A DNA stretch of 64,000 nt from an uncultured Paracoccus sp. (GTDB lineage Bacteria; Pseudomonadota; Alphaproteobacteria; Rhodobacterales; Rhodobacteraceae): contig NZ_CANMEH010000009.1 of assembly GCF_947496875.1 (NCBI RefSeq), positions 95,515-159,514 of the forward strand. The letters run 5' to 3'. Positions 8,081 through 15,872 of this stretch are shown here, piece by piece. Under the pieces are notes generated by a model. The model had not been told where the DNA came from and searched no databases. It saw only the letters and a list, made by a program, of their open reading frames with translations. How positions within the stretch are numbered: the stretch's first letter is position 1; every line of letters starts with the position of its first letter. The position numbers and the translations under genes were made by a program.

Positions 8081-9052
8081 ATGATCGAAATCCTGACAGG
8101 AACCGCTATTCAACGAGTAGCTCGAGAAATATGCAAGACTGAAGACTGCATAATCGCCGTCTCTTACTGGAGCGGTGGTGCTGCCACAGCTCTCGGGCTC
8201 CACGGCAATCGTGGCGCCCGAGTGGTGTTAGATGTCTACGGCGGCGGCACCAGCCCGAGAGATCTCCAGCTGCTGATAAAAAAACTCGGTGAGCGAGTCA
8301 AAGTTCACTGTGATCTACACACCAAAGTATATGCAACCAAGCACCAGGCCTTGGTAGGATCTGCCAACGGCACGCGACCGGGCTTGCAGCTTCAACCTTC
8401 CCCCAGAGTCGAAGCCGTCGTTCACTTGATGGACCAAGATGCCTGTGCCGCTTATGAACTTGCGAGAAAGATATTCGAAGAAGCGATGCCCGCAACCGAC
8501 GAACATGTAAGAATTTGTAGGGAGCGTTTTGGCAGAAAGACACTCAGCCACTCGGAAGCGGGCGAGATCGAGCGTCTCGATTTCGTTGCAGCTTTACTTA
8601 ATCAGCCTGATATATATTCCCATATTCCGGTGATTGCCACCAACAAGGAGGTTGATCAGAGGCGACGAGACCAGGCATGGGGGCAGCATCAAGCTGAAAT
8701 TGACCCAGCTAACAGCTCGGCGCAATTTGATTCCGACCGATGGGACAGCTTTGAGTGGGGTCTGCACGATAAGTACCTCGATCAGATATGTCTTGCTGTC
8801 CATAAAGCCGAAGACTCATCGGTATGGGCTGGATTGGTCCGGCCGACATCTAAGATTGGAGAAGGTTGGACGTTTGCCCGATGGGTCGCATGGAGCGAAA
8901 TTCCGGGATTCAATTTTCGTGGATCTGGCGCACGGAAGATCCGGTCTGAAGTGGGCGGGGAAAAGCTTAGCAGGGCGATAGATAGGCTACGGGACGACGA
9001 CCCGGAGTATATATGTGGTTTGGATCTTATCGAGGCTCTGGAGCGGACATGA
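8081..9052 (+). CDS. Phospholipase-D-like domain protein, possible nuclease/defence gene
   Basis: Product of 323 residues from ATG 8081; the frame is open further upstream but without recognisable sequence. The N-terminal 130 residues resemble a single PLD-like half: AVSYWSGGAATALGL, VVLDVYGGG, and HTKVYATKHQALVGSANGT, i.e. HxK followed by GSxN. The Asp of a full HxKxxxxD motif is a Lys here. The C-terminal 180 residues (FEWGLHDKYLDQI, EGWTFARWVAWSEIPGF) are unfamiliar. Base composition is clearly lower in GC than the neighbours (AT-rich stretch near 8580-8640), a sign of transfer. PLD-like halves of this kind occur in restriction-type nucleases, so a defence role is possible but unproven. 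Confidence 0.62.
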   Translation: MIEILTGTAIQRVAREICKTEDCIIAVSYWSGGAATALGLHGNRGARVVLDVYGGGTSPRDLQLLIKKLGERVKVHCDLHTKVYATKHQALVGSANGTRPGLQLQPSPRVEAVVHLMDQDACAAYELARKIFEEAMPATDEHVRICRERFGRKTLSHSEAGEIERLDFVAALLNQPDIYSHIPVIATNKEVDQRRRDQAWGQHQAEIDPANSSAQFDSDRWDSFEWGLHDKYLDQICLAVHKAEDSSVWAGLVRPTSKIGEGWTFARWVAWSEIPGFNFRGSGARKIRSEVGGEKLSRAIDRLRDDDPEYICGLDLIEALERT

Positions 9053-9227
9053 TGCATTTTCCGCTATTCCCACCTTAGATCTTCCGAAGCGATCTGGGTG
9101 GTAACGGACGCAGATCAGGCGATCTATGGGTCGGTTTGACCGCAAACTGGCTGTCCGAAAAATCGCTGCCGGGTTGCGCGACTGTCACTCAAGCATGGGA
9201 TTGGCGACTTGATCAAGGTGGAGACGC

Positions 9228-9995
9228 ATGGACACGAAGAAAGACGAATTCGCCGCAACCCTCTTCTCCGAATGGCTGCCGTCTTTCTGCGAGCCGCGCG
9301 AGGGCGCGGAGCCGGAAGGCTTCGTCAGGAAAAACCTCGACGCCCTGAGCGAATTCGATGCGCACTGGTTCGTGCGGGCGTTTAAGGCGGGATATGTGCA
9401 TGAGGCAGGCGGTTTCTTCACTTCGGATATGGCCAAGGCAAAAGAGCAGATCCTGTGGGTAGACAGCTGGATCGAAAGACCAAGGAAAATTCACCTCTGG
9501 CTCGAACCGGTCATCACGGTCGGCGCCCTCGCCCGGATGATCGACATGCATCACTGGCCGCAATCGCAGGTCGGCCTCCAATCGAAGGCGCCCTGGCCGT
9601 TCGACCTCATGGGATATGATGCCGATCGGGATACGGAACTGGTTGCGGGCGAGGTCAAGAAGTCGAAACGGGAAGCAGACAGGCTTATCGCCGAGATGAC
9701 CGGGTTCGGTGCGATCCCTCCACTGGAGCAGGAACCCACGAACAAGGATGTCAGGAACGCCTACAAGAAGGTGGTCGGCATTCGCAAAACGTGGCCGCGG
9801 CTGTTCTGGGCCGTCGGGCCGGACGGATACGAGAACCTGTTCGAGGTGGTCCGCGCGGACGACCCATGGGGCTTCTCCCTCGATCCCGTGTCGCCGGAGC
9901 GGCTCCGGTTTCCCGTTCCGCCTCGATCGCCCCTGCGACCGAGGGCGCCCCGGTCCGAGGGACAGTCCGGCACGGATGGCCGGCACCCCGATTGA
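9228..9995 (+). CDS. Uncharacterised protein with PD-(D/E)XK-like motif
   Basis: Product of 255 residues from ATG 9228 with a GGTGGAGA purine-rich site just upstream. The central part reads PWPFDLMGYD, then TELVAGEVKKSKREADRLI: an Asp followed about 15 residues later by ExK, the pattern of PD-(D/E)XK nucleases. The N-terminus (TLFSEWLPSFCEP, FVRKNLDALSEF, WFVRAFKAGY) is helical. The C-terminus is Pro/Arg-rich and probably disordered. No signal peptide. It follows the PLD-like gene on the same strand after 175 bp. I do not recognise the family; a nuclease function is inferred from one motif. Confidence 0.55.
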   Translation: MDTKKDEFAATLFSEWLPSFCEPREGAEPEGFVRKNLDALSEFDAHWFVRAFKAGYVHEAGGFFTSDMAKAKEQILWVDSWIERPRKIHLWLEPVITVGALARMIDMHHWPQSQVGLQSKAPWPFDLMGYDADRDTELVAGEVKKSKREADRLIAEMTGFGAIPPLEQEPTNKDVRNAYKKVVGIRKTWPRLFWAVGPDGYENLFEVVRADDPWGFSLDPVSPERLRFPVPPRSPLRPRAPRSEGQSGTDGRHPD

Positions 9996-10028
9996 TGACG
10001 CCGGTTCAGGCCTTCGATGGAGATCTCC

Positions 10029-10559
10029 ATGACGATCCGCAAAGCCCTCGCCCGTTCTGTTGCTCTCGCCGGCATCGTCCTTGCCGGATCGACCGCCCTG
10101 CCCGGCCCCGCATCCGCGCAGATCTACATGACGCCCGACGATCATCTCGCGATCGAGCGGCGTCTCGGCAGGGACCTTGCGCGCTGCATCGATGACGGGC
10201 GCGGAAGCTACGAGGGGGTCCTGGCTTGCGGCCGGTCGGTTGCCGACACCTGCTACGCGATGTCGCCGCACGGCGAAACCACCGCCGGGTTCGCGATCTG
10301 TGGCCAGATCACGGCAGGCCTGCTCGACGCGGAAATGAACCGCGTCTGGTCCGCCATCAAGGCAGAGTTTCCGCCGGACGCATTCGCACGGAGGCTGGAG
10401 GAGCAGCGGGCCTGGCTGAAGTTCCGCGAGAGCGAGTTCTGGGCCGCCCGTGAGCGGTACAGGGGCGGCAGCATGAGCCAGTATAGCGGATGGGTCGAAT
10501 ACAACAGCTTGTCCGTCGATCGCCTCGCCCGGCTGCACGAGATCGCCGGCGATCGCTGA
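10029..10559 (+). CDS. Secreted LprI-like (DUF1311) protein
   Basis: Product of 176 residues. ATG 10029 is preferred because GGAG lies 7 nt upstream; ATG 10017 is alternative. A signal peptide is clear (RKALARSVALAGIVLAG to ASAQ). The mature part carries the Cys-containing pattern of the lysozyme-inhibitor LprI/DUF1311 family: ADTCYAMSPHGETTAGFAIC, LLDAEMNRVWSAIKAEF, LEEQRAWLKFRESEF, RYRGGSMSQYSG and a closing helix. Proteins of this type are periplasmic. Lysozyme inhibition is known for some members, but the function here is not established. It is transcribed toward the convergent small secreted gene. Confidence 0.72.
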   Translation: MTIRKALARSVALAGIVLAGSTALPGPASAQIYMTPDDHLAIERRLGRDLARCIDDGRGSYEGVLACGRSVADTCYAMSPHGETTAGFAICGQITAGLLDAEMNRVWSAIKAEFPPDAFARRLEEQRAWLKFRESEFWAARERYRGGSMSQYSGWVEYNSLSVDRLARLHEIAGDR

Positions 10560-10595
10560 CCTCTCGATCCGCATCGGGTCGGATCTGCGGCCTGA

Positions 10596-10940
10596 TCAGT
10601 AGCGGAAACTCGGGGTCGATGATCCGGCGCCGAGCTCCATCTCGATGCAGCCCTGCAGGATGGAATAGGAGCCGCCGGTCACCCGTGCCACCTCGTCGCA
10701 GTAGCGTCGCGCCTGCGCGGGCAACCCGCTCCAGTCGCCCCGGAGATGGTCGTAGGCCGTCTGTTCCATGTCGATACAGCTATTGTAGATCATCCGCGAT
10801 CCGCCACTCACGTCCGAGACCTGGGTGCAGTAGTCCTCGACCTGGTAGCGCGGCAGGTCGGCGGCCAAGGCAGGCGCCGCGCACAGAGTTGCCGCCGCGG
10901 CGAACAGCACCCCGGGCCACCGTTCCGATACTCGTCGCAT
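10596..10940 (-). CDS. Small secreted Cys-rich protein with an internal repeat
   Basis: Product of 114 residues. Signal peptide MRRVSERWPGVLFAAAATLC to ALAAD. The mature part contains two copies of one pattern: EDYCTQVSDVSGGSRMIYNSCIDMEQ and RRYCDEVARVTGGSYSILQGCIEME, i.e. YC-x3-V-(S/T)GGS-I-xxC-I-x-ME. The paired cysteines suggest one disulfide per repeat in the periplasm. It ends convergently 36 bp from the LprI-like gene. Short proteins with this repeat are common in Rhodobacterales, but I know of no established function. Confidence 0.65.
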   Translation of the reverse strand: MRRVSERWPGVLFAAAATLCAAPALAADLPRYQVEDYCTQVSDVSGGSRMIYNSCIDMEQTAYDHLRGDWSGLPAQARRYCDEVARVTGGSYSILQGCIEMELGAGSSTPSFRY

Positions 10941-11477
10941 CTGCCGTCCTTTCCGAACCCGTGCCGGCTGATCCTGCCAAAGGCGGCAGGCTCGGGCAAT
11001 CTTCGTGACCGGATCCGGTTTCTCCTGGCAGCAGTTGCGGCGAGGCGTATCCCTCTGCGCCTCCGGATGGCGGGATCGCGAGTTCGCGCAATGCGGGTGT
11101 ATTCAGTTTCATTAATTCCCCTGAAAAGGGAGTTAGGCTTTCCTTAATCTTTTTTGATGACAGGCGGATTTCCGCCGGATAATCTCGGGCTACTTCAGTG
11201 CGTTGCGTAACGAGTACCCCGGAAGCGTTTTTCCCACCGGCGGGCTCCCTTCCTGAGGATGTCCGCCGGTGCAGGTCGCTTTTCCTGACACGAGATCGAC
11301 CGCGAAGGGCCGGGCCAGCATCGGCCGGGCTGCCCCTCCATCGTTCCAGCCACCCCTGAAGCCCTCCGGCCTTGCCGCCCTGCCGGCCTCTCCGCCGCGT
11401 CCTGCCGGACGTGACGGCCGCCAGCGGCAAGCCATTCATCCCGTGCCCGCACCGGGCGGCAAGCGAAGGACATCGAG
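10941..11477. other. Long intergenic region with AT-rich patch and hairpins
   Basis: 537 bp between two divergent genes with no convincing frame. An AT-rich patch (about 11095-11160, including TTTCATTAATTCCCC and CTTAATCTTTTTTGATG) is the likeliest promoter area. GGCGGA/TCCGCC forms a small hairpin just after it. The long distance to the VCBS-type gene implies a leader or upstream control region. Confidence 0.45.
11235..11271. repeat. Perfect 9-bp inverted repeat with 19-nt loop
   Basis: CACCGGCGG (11235-11243) and CCGCCGGTG (11263-11271) pair exactly. It sits about 200 bp upstream of the VCBS/propeller gene, in its leader or control region. Possible attenuator or protein-binding site; no T-run on either side. 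Confidence 0.4.
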
Positions 11478-13175
11478 ATGGCGAAGGACATGAAGGACAA
11501 GGCGCCGAAGGGCCTGGCCAAGGGGAAGCAGGCCGCACTGCCGCAGGCTGTCGACGATGCGGTGATGGTGTCGGAGGATGCGACCGCAGCTGCCGCCAAA
11601 CGGATCTCCGTCGCCGATCTCCTCGGCAATGACAAAGGCGGCAAGGCGATATCGCTCGCCGGCGTCGAGGGATCGGGTGCCGGCACGATCGCGATCAGCG
11701 CGGACGGAACCGAGATCGTCTACGACGCCAATGGCGCCTTCGATCATCTCGCCGAGGGAGAAACGGCCACCGACAGTTTTGACTACACGATCCAGTTGGC
11801 GAACGGCGCGCTGAGCACGGCGACGGTGACCGTCACGATCACCGGAGCTGCGGAGGCTCCCGACGGGCCCTCGATCGTCAACATCACTAACGGCGGAGCC
11901 GGGGAGAACTACCATCGCAGTCTCTCACAGGATGGGTCGAAGCTGATCTTCCAGAGGGTCAGCGATCCCGACGTCTCTGCGTGGCTGCAGGATACCTTCA
12001 TCTACGATCTGGAGACTGGCCAGACGACAGAGGTTCCCGCCCTCGCGAATGCCTGGGCCACCGATTACGTGATCTCGCCCGACGGATCGACAGTGGCCTT
12101 CGAGAGCTGGGACAACCTTCTGGAGCTGGAGAACTTCCACTACGACGTGTCGTACATGTACCTGTATGACGTCGAAACCGGCGCGATGCGGACAATCACC
12201 GAGGGCAGCGTGCGGGTGAGCTGGGGCCCGATGTTCTCTGCTGACGGCTCGACGCTGGTCTTCAACAGCCACTCCGACAATCTCAATGGCATCGACGAGA
12301 ACGGCTACATCTGGGACGAAAACGGTCAGCGGCCGGATGTCATCGTCCACGACTTGGAATCCGGCAGGAACTTCAACATCACCGATGATGGCGACTGGGA
12401 CTACTATCACTTCGCGCTCGACGTCTCGAGCGACGGATCCATGGTGACCTATCATAACCAGACGGACCCGTATCCAGACTCTGATCCTTTCATCATGGAG
12501 AATGATCTCCTCCTCCACGACCGGACCACCGGAGAGTCCATCAAGATCGCCGATGGCACCTTCAATACCATAGACGGCGGCGGGGTCTTTGTCTCCTCGG
12601 CGGGCTTCATCGACAACGACTCCAAGCTGGTCTTCACCCGCAGTGAGGATTACGGCACGGGCGCGGACGTCCTGATCTACGACCTGGAAACCGGCGCGAC
12701 CACGACCGTCGGTCAGGGAGCCCGAAATGTCTCTGCTCAAGCTTCGACGATCCTCTACACGACCGCCGGTGCCACGGTCGTCGACAACCAGCCCGATACA
12801 TACGGCAGGTCCGGCGATGTCGTCGCCTACGACATCGAGACCGGGATCACCACCAGCCTCACCGAGGGTTCCAACGGCGGAATCGCCGGGCTGCAGCTCT
12901 CTGCTGACGGGTCGAAGGTCATCTTCTCGAGCAATGCCACAAACCTCATCGACGGCGAGGTCGATCTCAACGGCGACATCGCCGATGTCTTCATCTTCGA
13001 CATGAACAGCGGCGCGATGGCCAACATCACCAACGGCGGAAATGGCGACAGCTACGTCGGCGACATCAGCGCGGACGGATCAAGGGCGATTTTCACGAGC
13101 CATGCCACCAACCTGGTGGAGGGCGTGATCGACACCAACGGCAACCAGCTGGATGTCTTCGTCTTCGAGATCTGA
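11478..13175 (+). CDS. VCBS/cadherin-like plus PD40 beta-propeller protein
   Basis: Product of 565 residues. A Lys-rich start without a classical signal peptide leads into a VCBS/cadherin-like domain (about residues 20-125: AVDDAVMVSEDATAA, VADLLGNDKGG, then an FDYTIQLANGALSTATVTVTITG close). Residues 130-565 hold PD40/TolB-like beta-propeller repeats of the type ISPDGSTVAFES, FSADGSTLVFNS, LSADGSKVIFSS and ISADGSRAIFTS, each with an xxVFIYDLETG strand. The end DVFVFEI (acidic-hydrophobic) and absent signal peptide suggest type I secretion to the surface. No transporter lies nearby. Likely an extracellular binding or adhesion protein; ligand unknown. Confidence 0.68.
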   Translation: MAKDMKDKAPKGLAKGKQAALPQAVDDAVMVSEDATAAAAKRISVADLLGNDKGGKAISLAGVEGSGAGTIAISADGTEIVYDANGAFDHLAEGETATDSFDYTIQLANGALSTATVTVTITGAAEAPDGPSIVNITNGGAGENYHRSLSQDGSKLIFQRVSDPDVSAWLQDTFIYDLETGQTTEVPALANAWATDYVISPDGSTVAFESWDNLLELENFHYDVSYMYLYDVETGAMRTITEGSVRVSWGPMFSADGSTLVFNSHSDNLNGIDENGYIWDENGQRPDVIVHDLESGRNFNITDDGDWDYYHFALDVSSDGSMVTYHNQTDPYPDSDPFIMENDLLLHDRTTGESIKIADGTFNTIDGGGVFVSSAGFIDNDSKLVFTRSEDYGTGADVLIYDLETGATTTVGQGARNVSAQASTILYTTAGATVVDNQPDTYGRSGDVVAYDIETGITTSLTEGSNGGIAGLQLSADGSKVIFSSNATNLIDGEVDLNGDIADVFIFDMNSGAMANITNGGNGDSYVGDISADGSRAIFTSHATNLVEGVIDTNGNQLDVFVFEI

Positions 13176-13217
13176 CAGGGTCGAAAGGGTGCGGCCGGCC
13201 CGTCCGTGCCGCGCCCC

Positions 13218-13244
13218 CTGGCCTCTGGCCTCTGGCCTCTGGCC
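13218..13244 (+). repeat. Short tandem repeat (CTGGCCT)3 plus CTGGCC
   Basis: Three perfect heptamers and a partial fourth, 42 bp after the stop of the VCBS/propeller gene and about 75 bp before the tRNA fragment. A simple-sequence tract in non-coding DNA that may vary in copy number. Confidence 0.75.
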
Positions 13245-13317
13245 GGACTCTCCGGCTGCCGTCCGGATGTCCACGCGAGTCCGGCGCCGCGCCGAGCCTT
13301 TCCGGCACTTGCCCGAT

Positions 13318-13364
13318 TGGTGACCCCGGCAGGATTTGAACCTGCAAGCTGCCCCTTAGGAGGG
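13318..13364 (-). pseudogene. 3' fragment of tRNA-Arg(CCU), attachment-site-like
   Basis: On the minus strand the sequence reads as a tRNA from the anticodon loop (CTCCTAA, anticodon CCU) through the variable loop, a perfect T-arm (GCAGG-TTCAAAT-CCTGC), the 3' acceptor strand CGGGGTC, discriminator A and CCA. The 5' acceptor strand and D-arm are missing, and the anticodon stem does not pair properly on its 5' side. This is the classic residue left when an integrative element inserts in the 3' end of a tRNA gene. The 5' side runs into a truncated LysR gene. No complete copy is seen in the window. Confidence 0.8.
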
Positions 13365-13724
13365 CAGATAGTAGAGCGTCAGCCAGACCTCGGGTTTGGT
13401 CCAGTCGGGCAGGACCTCGGCCAGGCGGCCCGCGGCCAGATCGTCCGCGACGATGAAACGGGGCAGCAGGGCAATGCCCTCGCCGTTCAGGGCCAGCCGG
13501 GCCAGCACGTCGCCATTGTTGGCGCTGAACCGGCCGGTCGCGCGGTGGCTGCGGCGGGACGCGCCCTTCGACAGGTCCCAGACCTCGTCGCGCGCATCCG
13601 AGCGGTAGCCGAGACAGTCATGCGCGGCCAGGTCGCCCGGGTCGTCGGGCACGCCCCGCGCGGTCAGGTAGCCCGGCGCGGCGACCAGCACCCGGGCGAC
13701 CGCACGCGGCGAGGCCGCGGTCGA
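13356..13724 (-). pseudogene. LysR-family regulator, effector-domain fragment
   Basis: About 120 residues of a LysR-type effector-binding domain are readable: ARVLVAAPGYLTARGVPDD, DLAAHDCLGYRSD, RFSANNGDVLARLALNGEGIALLPRF, LAAGRLAEVLPDW and LTLYYLPS. The winged-helix DNA-binding half is absent. The C-terminus is cut at the tRNA-Arg fragment, whose TAA of CCTAA supplies the stop. Upstream of about 13724 similarity ends where a cytochrome c fragment in the opposite direction begins. It is a non-functional remnant trapped between two recombination junctions. Confidence 0.72.
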
Positions 13725-13734
13725 CGCACTCCCC

Positions 13735-13866
13735 CTGACGCTTCTGGAAAACGCCGTTACCGGCACCGCGGCCATGCCTCCAATTGGCGGGCGCGAGGAC
13801 TGCACCACCAAAGACATCAAGGCCGCCATTCGCCTCTTGGCCGCCACGGTACTGTCGGCGGCGTGA
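13735..13866 (+). pseudogene. C-terminal fragment of a c-type cytochrome
   Basis: A 43-codon frame ending at TGA 13864-13866 reads LTLLENAVTGTAAMPPIGG, then REDCTTKDIKAAIRLLAATV. This matches the end of a class I cytochrome c (c5-like): the AMPP Met ligand followed by a GG-x-xD loop and a C-terminal helix. The heme-binding CXXCH half is missing. It abuts the LysR fragment head-on, so both are broken pieces at one junction near 13730. Confidence 0.6.
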
Positions 13867-14328
13867 AGAACCTATTATTGGGACCGCAACGGGCTATCGT
13901 TCATCAACTCGTCGCGGCTACGGTGCGAACCGATGTGCCTGACATGAACGGACATCCGCTACGGACCGTGACGCGAGACCTGCTCGGCACTGCACCTCTA
14001 ACGCAGATCGTCGGCAGGTACCGAGTGGCCCGCACGCCTTGGGTCAGCGCTTGGTTCCGCTTAGATGACATTGTGCTACAAAACTGCTACAAACTCGCTG
14101 AGCCGCCTGCAACTTCTCGATTTCAGATGATTTTTCGAACGTCGGTCCGATCCATCATGGGTGCGACGGACAGGCGCGAGGCATTACGGTCTGAGCTGGC
14201 TGTTACCATGATACTGCTGAGTTCCGCCGAGAGCGCGCTTTGAACGGCATCCTCCGACTTTTGCCGGATGTTGCGAGCGAGGTTGCTACAGCTTCGTATC
14301 GAAAATGGGAACCCAGGCCAGCACCAGA
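13867..14328. other. Gene-free stretch next to the recombination scar
   Basis: 460 bp with no convincing coding frame on either strand. A short direct repeat TGCTACAAAAC / TGCTACAAAC lies at 14074-14094. Lower GC than the flanks around 14070-14150. Probably debris of the recombination events at 13.3-13.9 kb. Confidence 0.45.
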
Positions 14329-15702
14329 TTACCCCAGTACCGACGTGATCGCCCGGGCCGCCGCGCCGACCACCTGATCGGCCTCCTCTCGCGACAGGCA
14401 CAGCGGGGGCGCGAACCCCAGGATGTCGCCTTGCGGCATGGCCCGGGCGATGACCTTCTCATCCGCCAGCATCGCGGCGACAATCTGCGGGACGAGCTTG
14501 CGGCCTGGGTCGAACGGGCGGCGTGTCGCGCGGTCGTCGACGAACTCGACCGCGCAGAGCATCCCCTCACCCCGCACCTCTCCCACGTTGGGGTGTGCCT
14601 CCAGCGCCTCGCGCATTGCGCCCAGCAGGTAGCCGCCCACCTCACCGGCGTTGCCGACGAGTCCAAGCTGGTCGATGAGCTCGAGATTTGCGATGCCTGC
14701 CGCGGCACTGATCGGATGGGCGGAATAGGTCCAGCCGTGTCCGATCACCCCCATCGCATCGGTGCCGTTTTCCAGCACCTTCCAGACCCGGTCGGACACG
14801 ATCGAGCCGGACAGCGGGGCGTAAGCCGAGGTCAGGCCCTTGGCGATCGTGATGATGTCGGGCTCGATCCCGTAATGGTCCGACCCGAACATCGAACCCA
14901 GGCGGCCGAACCCGGTGACGACCTCGTCCGCGATCAGGAGGATGTCGTGCCGGCGCAGCACCTTCTGCATCCTTTCCCAGTAGCCCTTCGGCGGCGGGAC
15001 GATGCCTCCGGTGCCAAGCACCGGCTCGCCGATAAACGCCGCGATCGTGTCGGCCCCCTCACGCTCGATCAGCTTTTCGAGTTCGGCCACGCAATGATCG
15101 GTGAACTCGACCTCCGTCATCTCTGTCCGCGGCCGTCGGTAGTAGTAGGGCGCTTCCGTGTGGATCACCTGCGCGAGCGGCAGGTCGAAGGCCTTGTGGA
15201 ACAGTTCGAGCCCGGTGAGCGAGCCCGTCATCAGCCCCGAACCGTGATAGCCGCGCCAGCGCGAAATGATCTTCTTCTTCTCCGGCCGGCCGAGAACATT
15301 GCTGTAGTACCAGACGAGCTTCACATTCGTCTCGTTGGCGTCCGACCCGCTCAGGCCGAAATAGACCTTGGACATGTTCGCGGGCGCGCGGTCGAGGATC
15401 ATCTTGGCAAGCGTGATCGACGCCTCGGTCCCGTGACCCATATAGGCGTGGTAATAGGCGAGTTCCCGTGCCTGCGCGGCAATCGCCTCCGCGATCTCCG
15501 GCCGCCCGTAGCCGACGTTCACGCAATAGAGCCCCGCAAAGGCGTCGAGAAGGCGGGTGCCGTCGCGGTCCTCGATGAAGACGCCTTCGCCGGTTGTGAT
15601 GATCCGGCTCGGCGTCTCGCCGCGCGCATGATGGGCCAAGTGCGTCGACGGATGAAAGAAGTTCTCGCGATCCCAGAGCGCCAGTTGGTCGTTCGTCAGC
15701 AT
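14329..15702 (-). CDS. doeD: Class III aminotransferase, probable diaminobutyrate transaminase (DoeD-like)
   Basis: Product of 457 residues from MLTNDQLALWDREN, with AGGAG about 8 nt upstream. PLP fold type I, class III: cofactor-phosphate region GLSGSDANETNVKLV, the LLIADEVVTGFGR Asp motif, and the PLP lysine in TIAKGLTSAYAPL. The family transfers an omega- or beta-amino group to pyruvate or 2-oxoglutarate. In ectoine degradation a DoeD aminotransferase converts 2,4-diaminobutyrate to aspartate semialdehyde. It sits last after eutC on the same strand, 170 bp downstream, so that role is inferred from context. A general omega-amino-acid:pyruvate transaminase is the alternative. Confidence 0.78.
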   Translation of the reverse strand: MLTNDQLALWDRENFFHPSTHLAHHARGETPSRIITTGEGVFIEDRDGTRLLDAFAGLYCVNVGYGRPEIAEAIAAQARELAYYHAYMGHGTEASITLAKMILDRAPANMSKVYFGLSGSDANETNVKLVWYYSNVLGRPEKKKIISRWRGYHGSGLMTGSLTGLELFHKAFDLPLAQVIHTEAPYYYRRPRTEMTEVEFTDHCVAELEKLIEREGADTIAAFIGEPVLGTGGIVPPPKGYWERMQKVLRRHDILLIADEVVTGFGRLGSMFGSDHYGIEPDIITIAKGLTSAYAPLSGSIVSDRVWKVLENGTDAMGVIGHGWTYSAHPISAAAGIANLELIDQLGLVGNAGEVGGYLLGAMREALEAHPNVGEVRGEGMLCAVEFVDDRATRRPFDPGRKLVPQIVAAMLADEKVIARAMPQGDILGFAPPLCLSREEADQVVGAAARAITSVLG

Positions 15703-15872
15703 CGACTTTCTCCTCTCATGGCTAGGCGTGGTCAGCGTAGTTGAAGTGCGCAAACTCCTCCATCCCGCAAGCGGATGGACATCCTCGGCATCGAAGAGGC
15801 TCGCCGTGCGGTCTGTCGATCGTCGGACCTATCAGCAGAACGGCGGCATCCTGTGCAGTGCGCTTCACCGTC

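Noticed and set aside
13318..13400. Complete tRNA gene at the tRNA-like sequence
   Set aside because: The D-arm and 5' acceptor strand are missing and the anticodon stem does not pair on its 5' side; only the 3' part is present.
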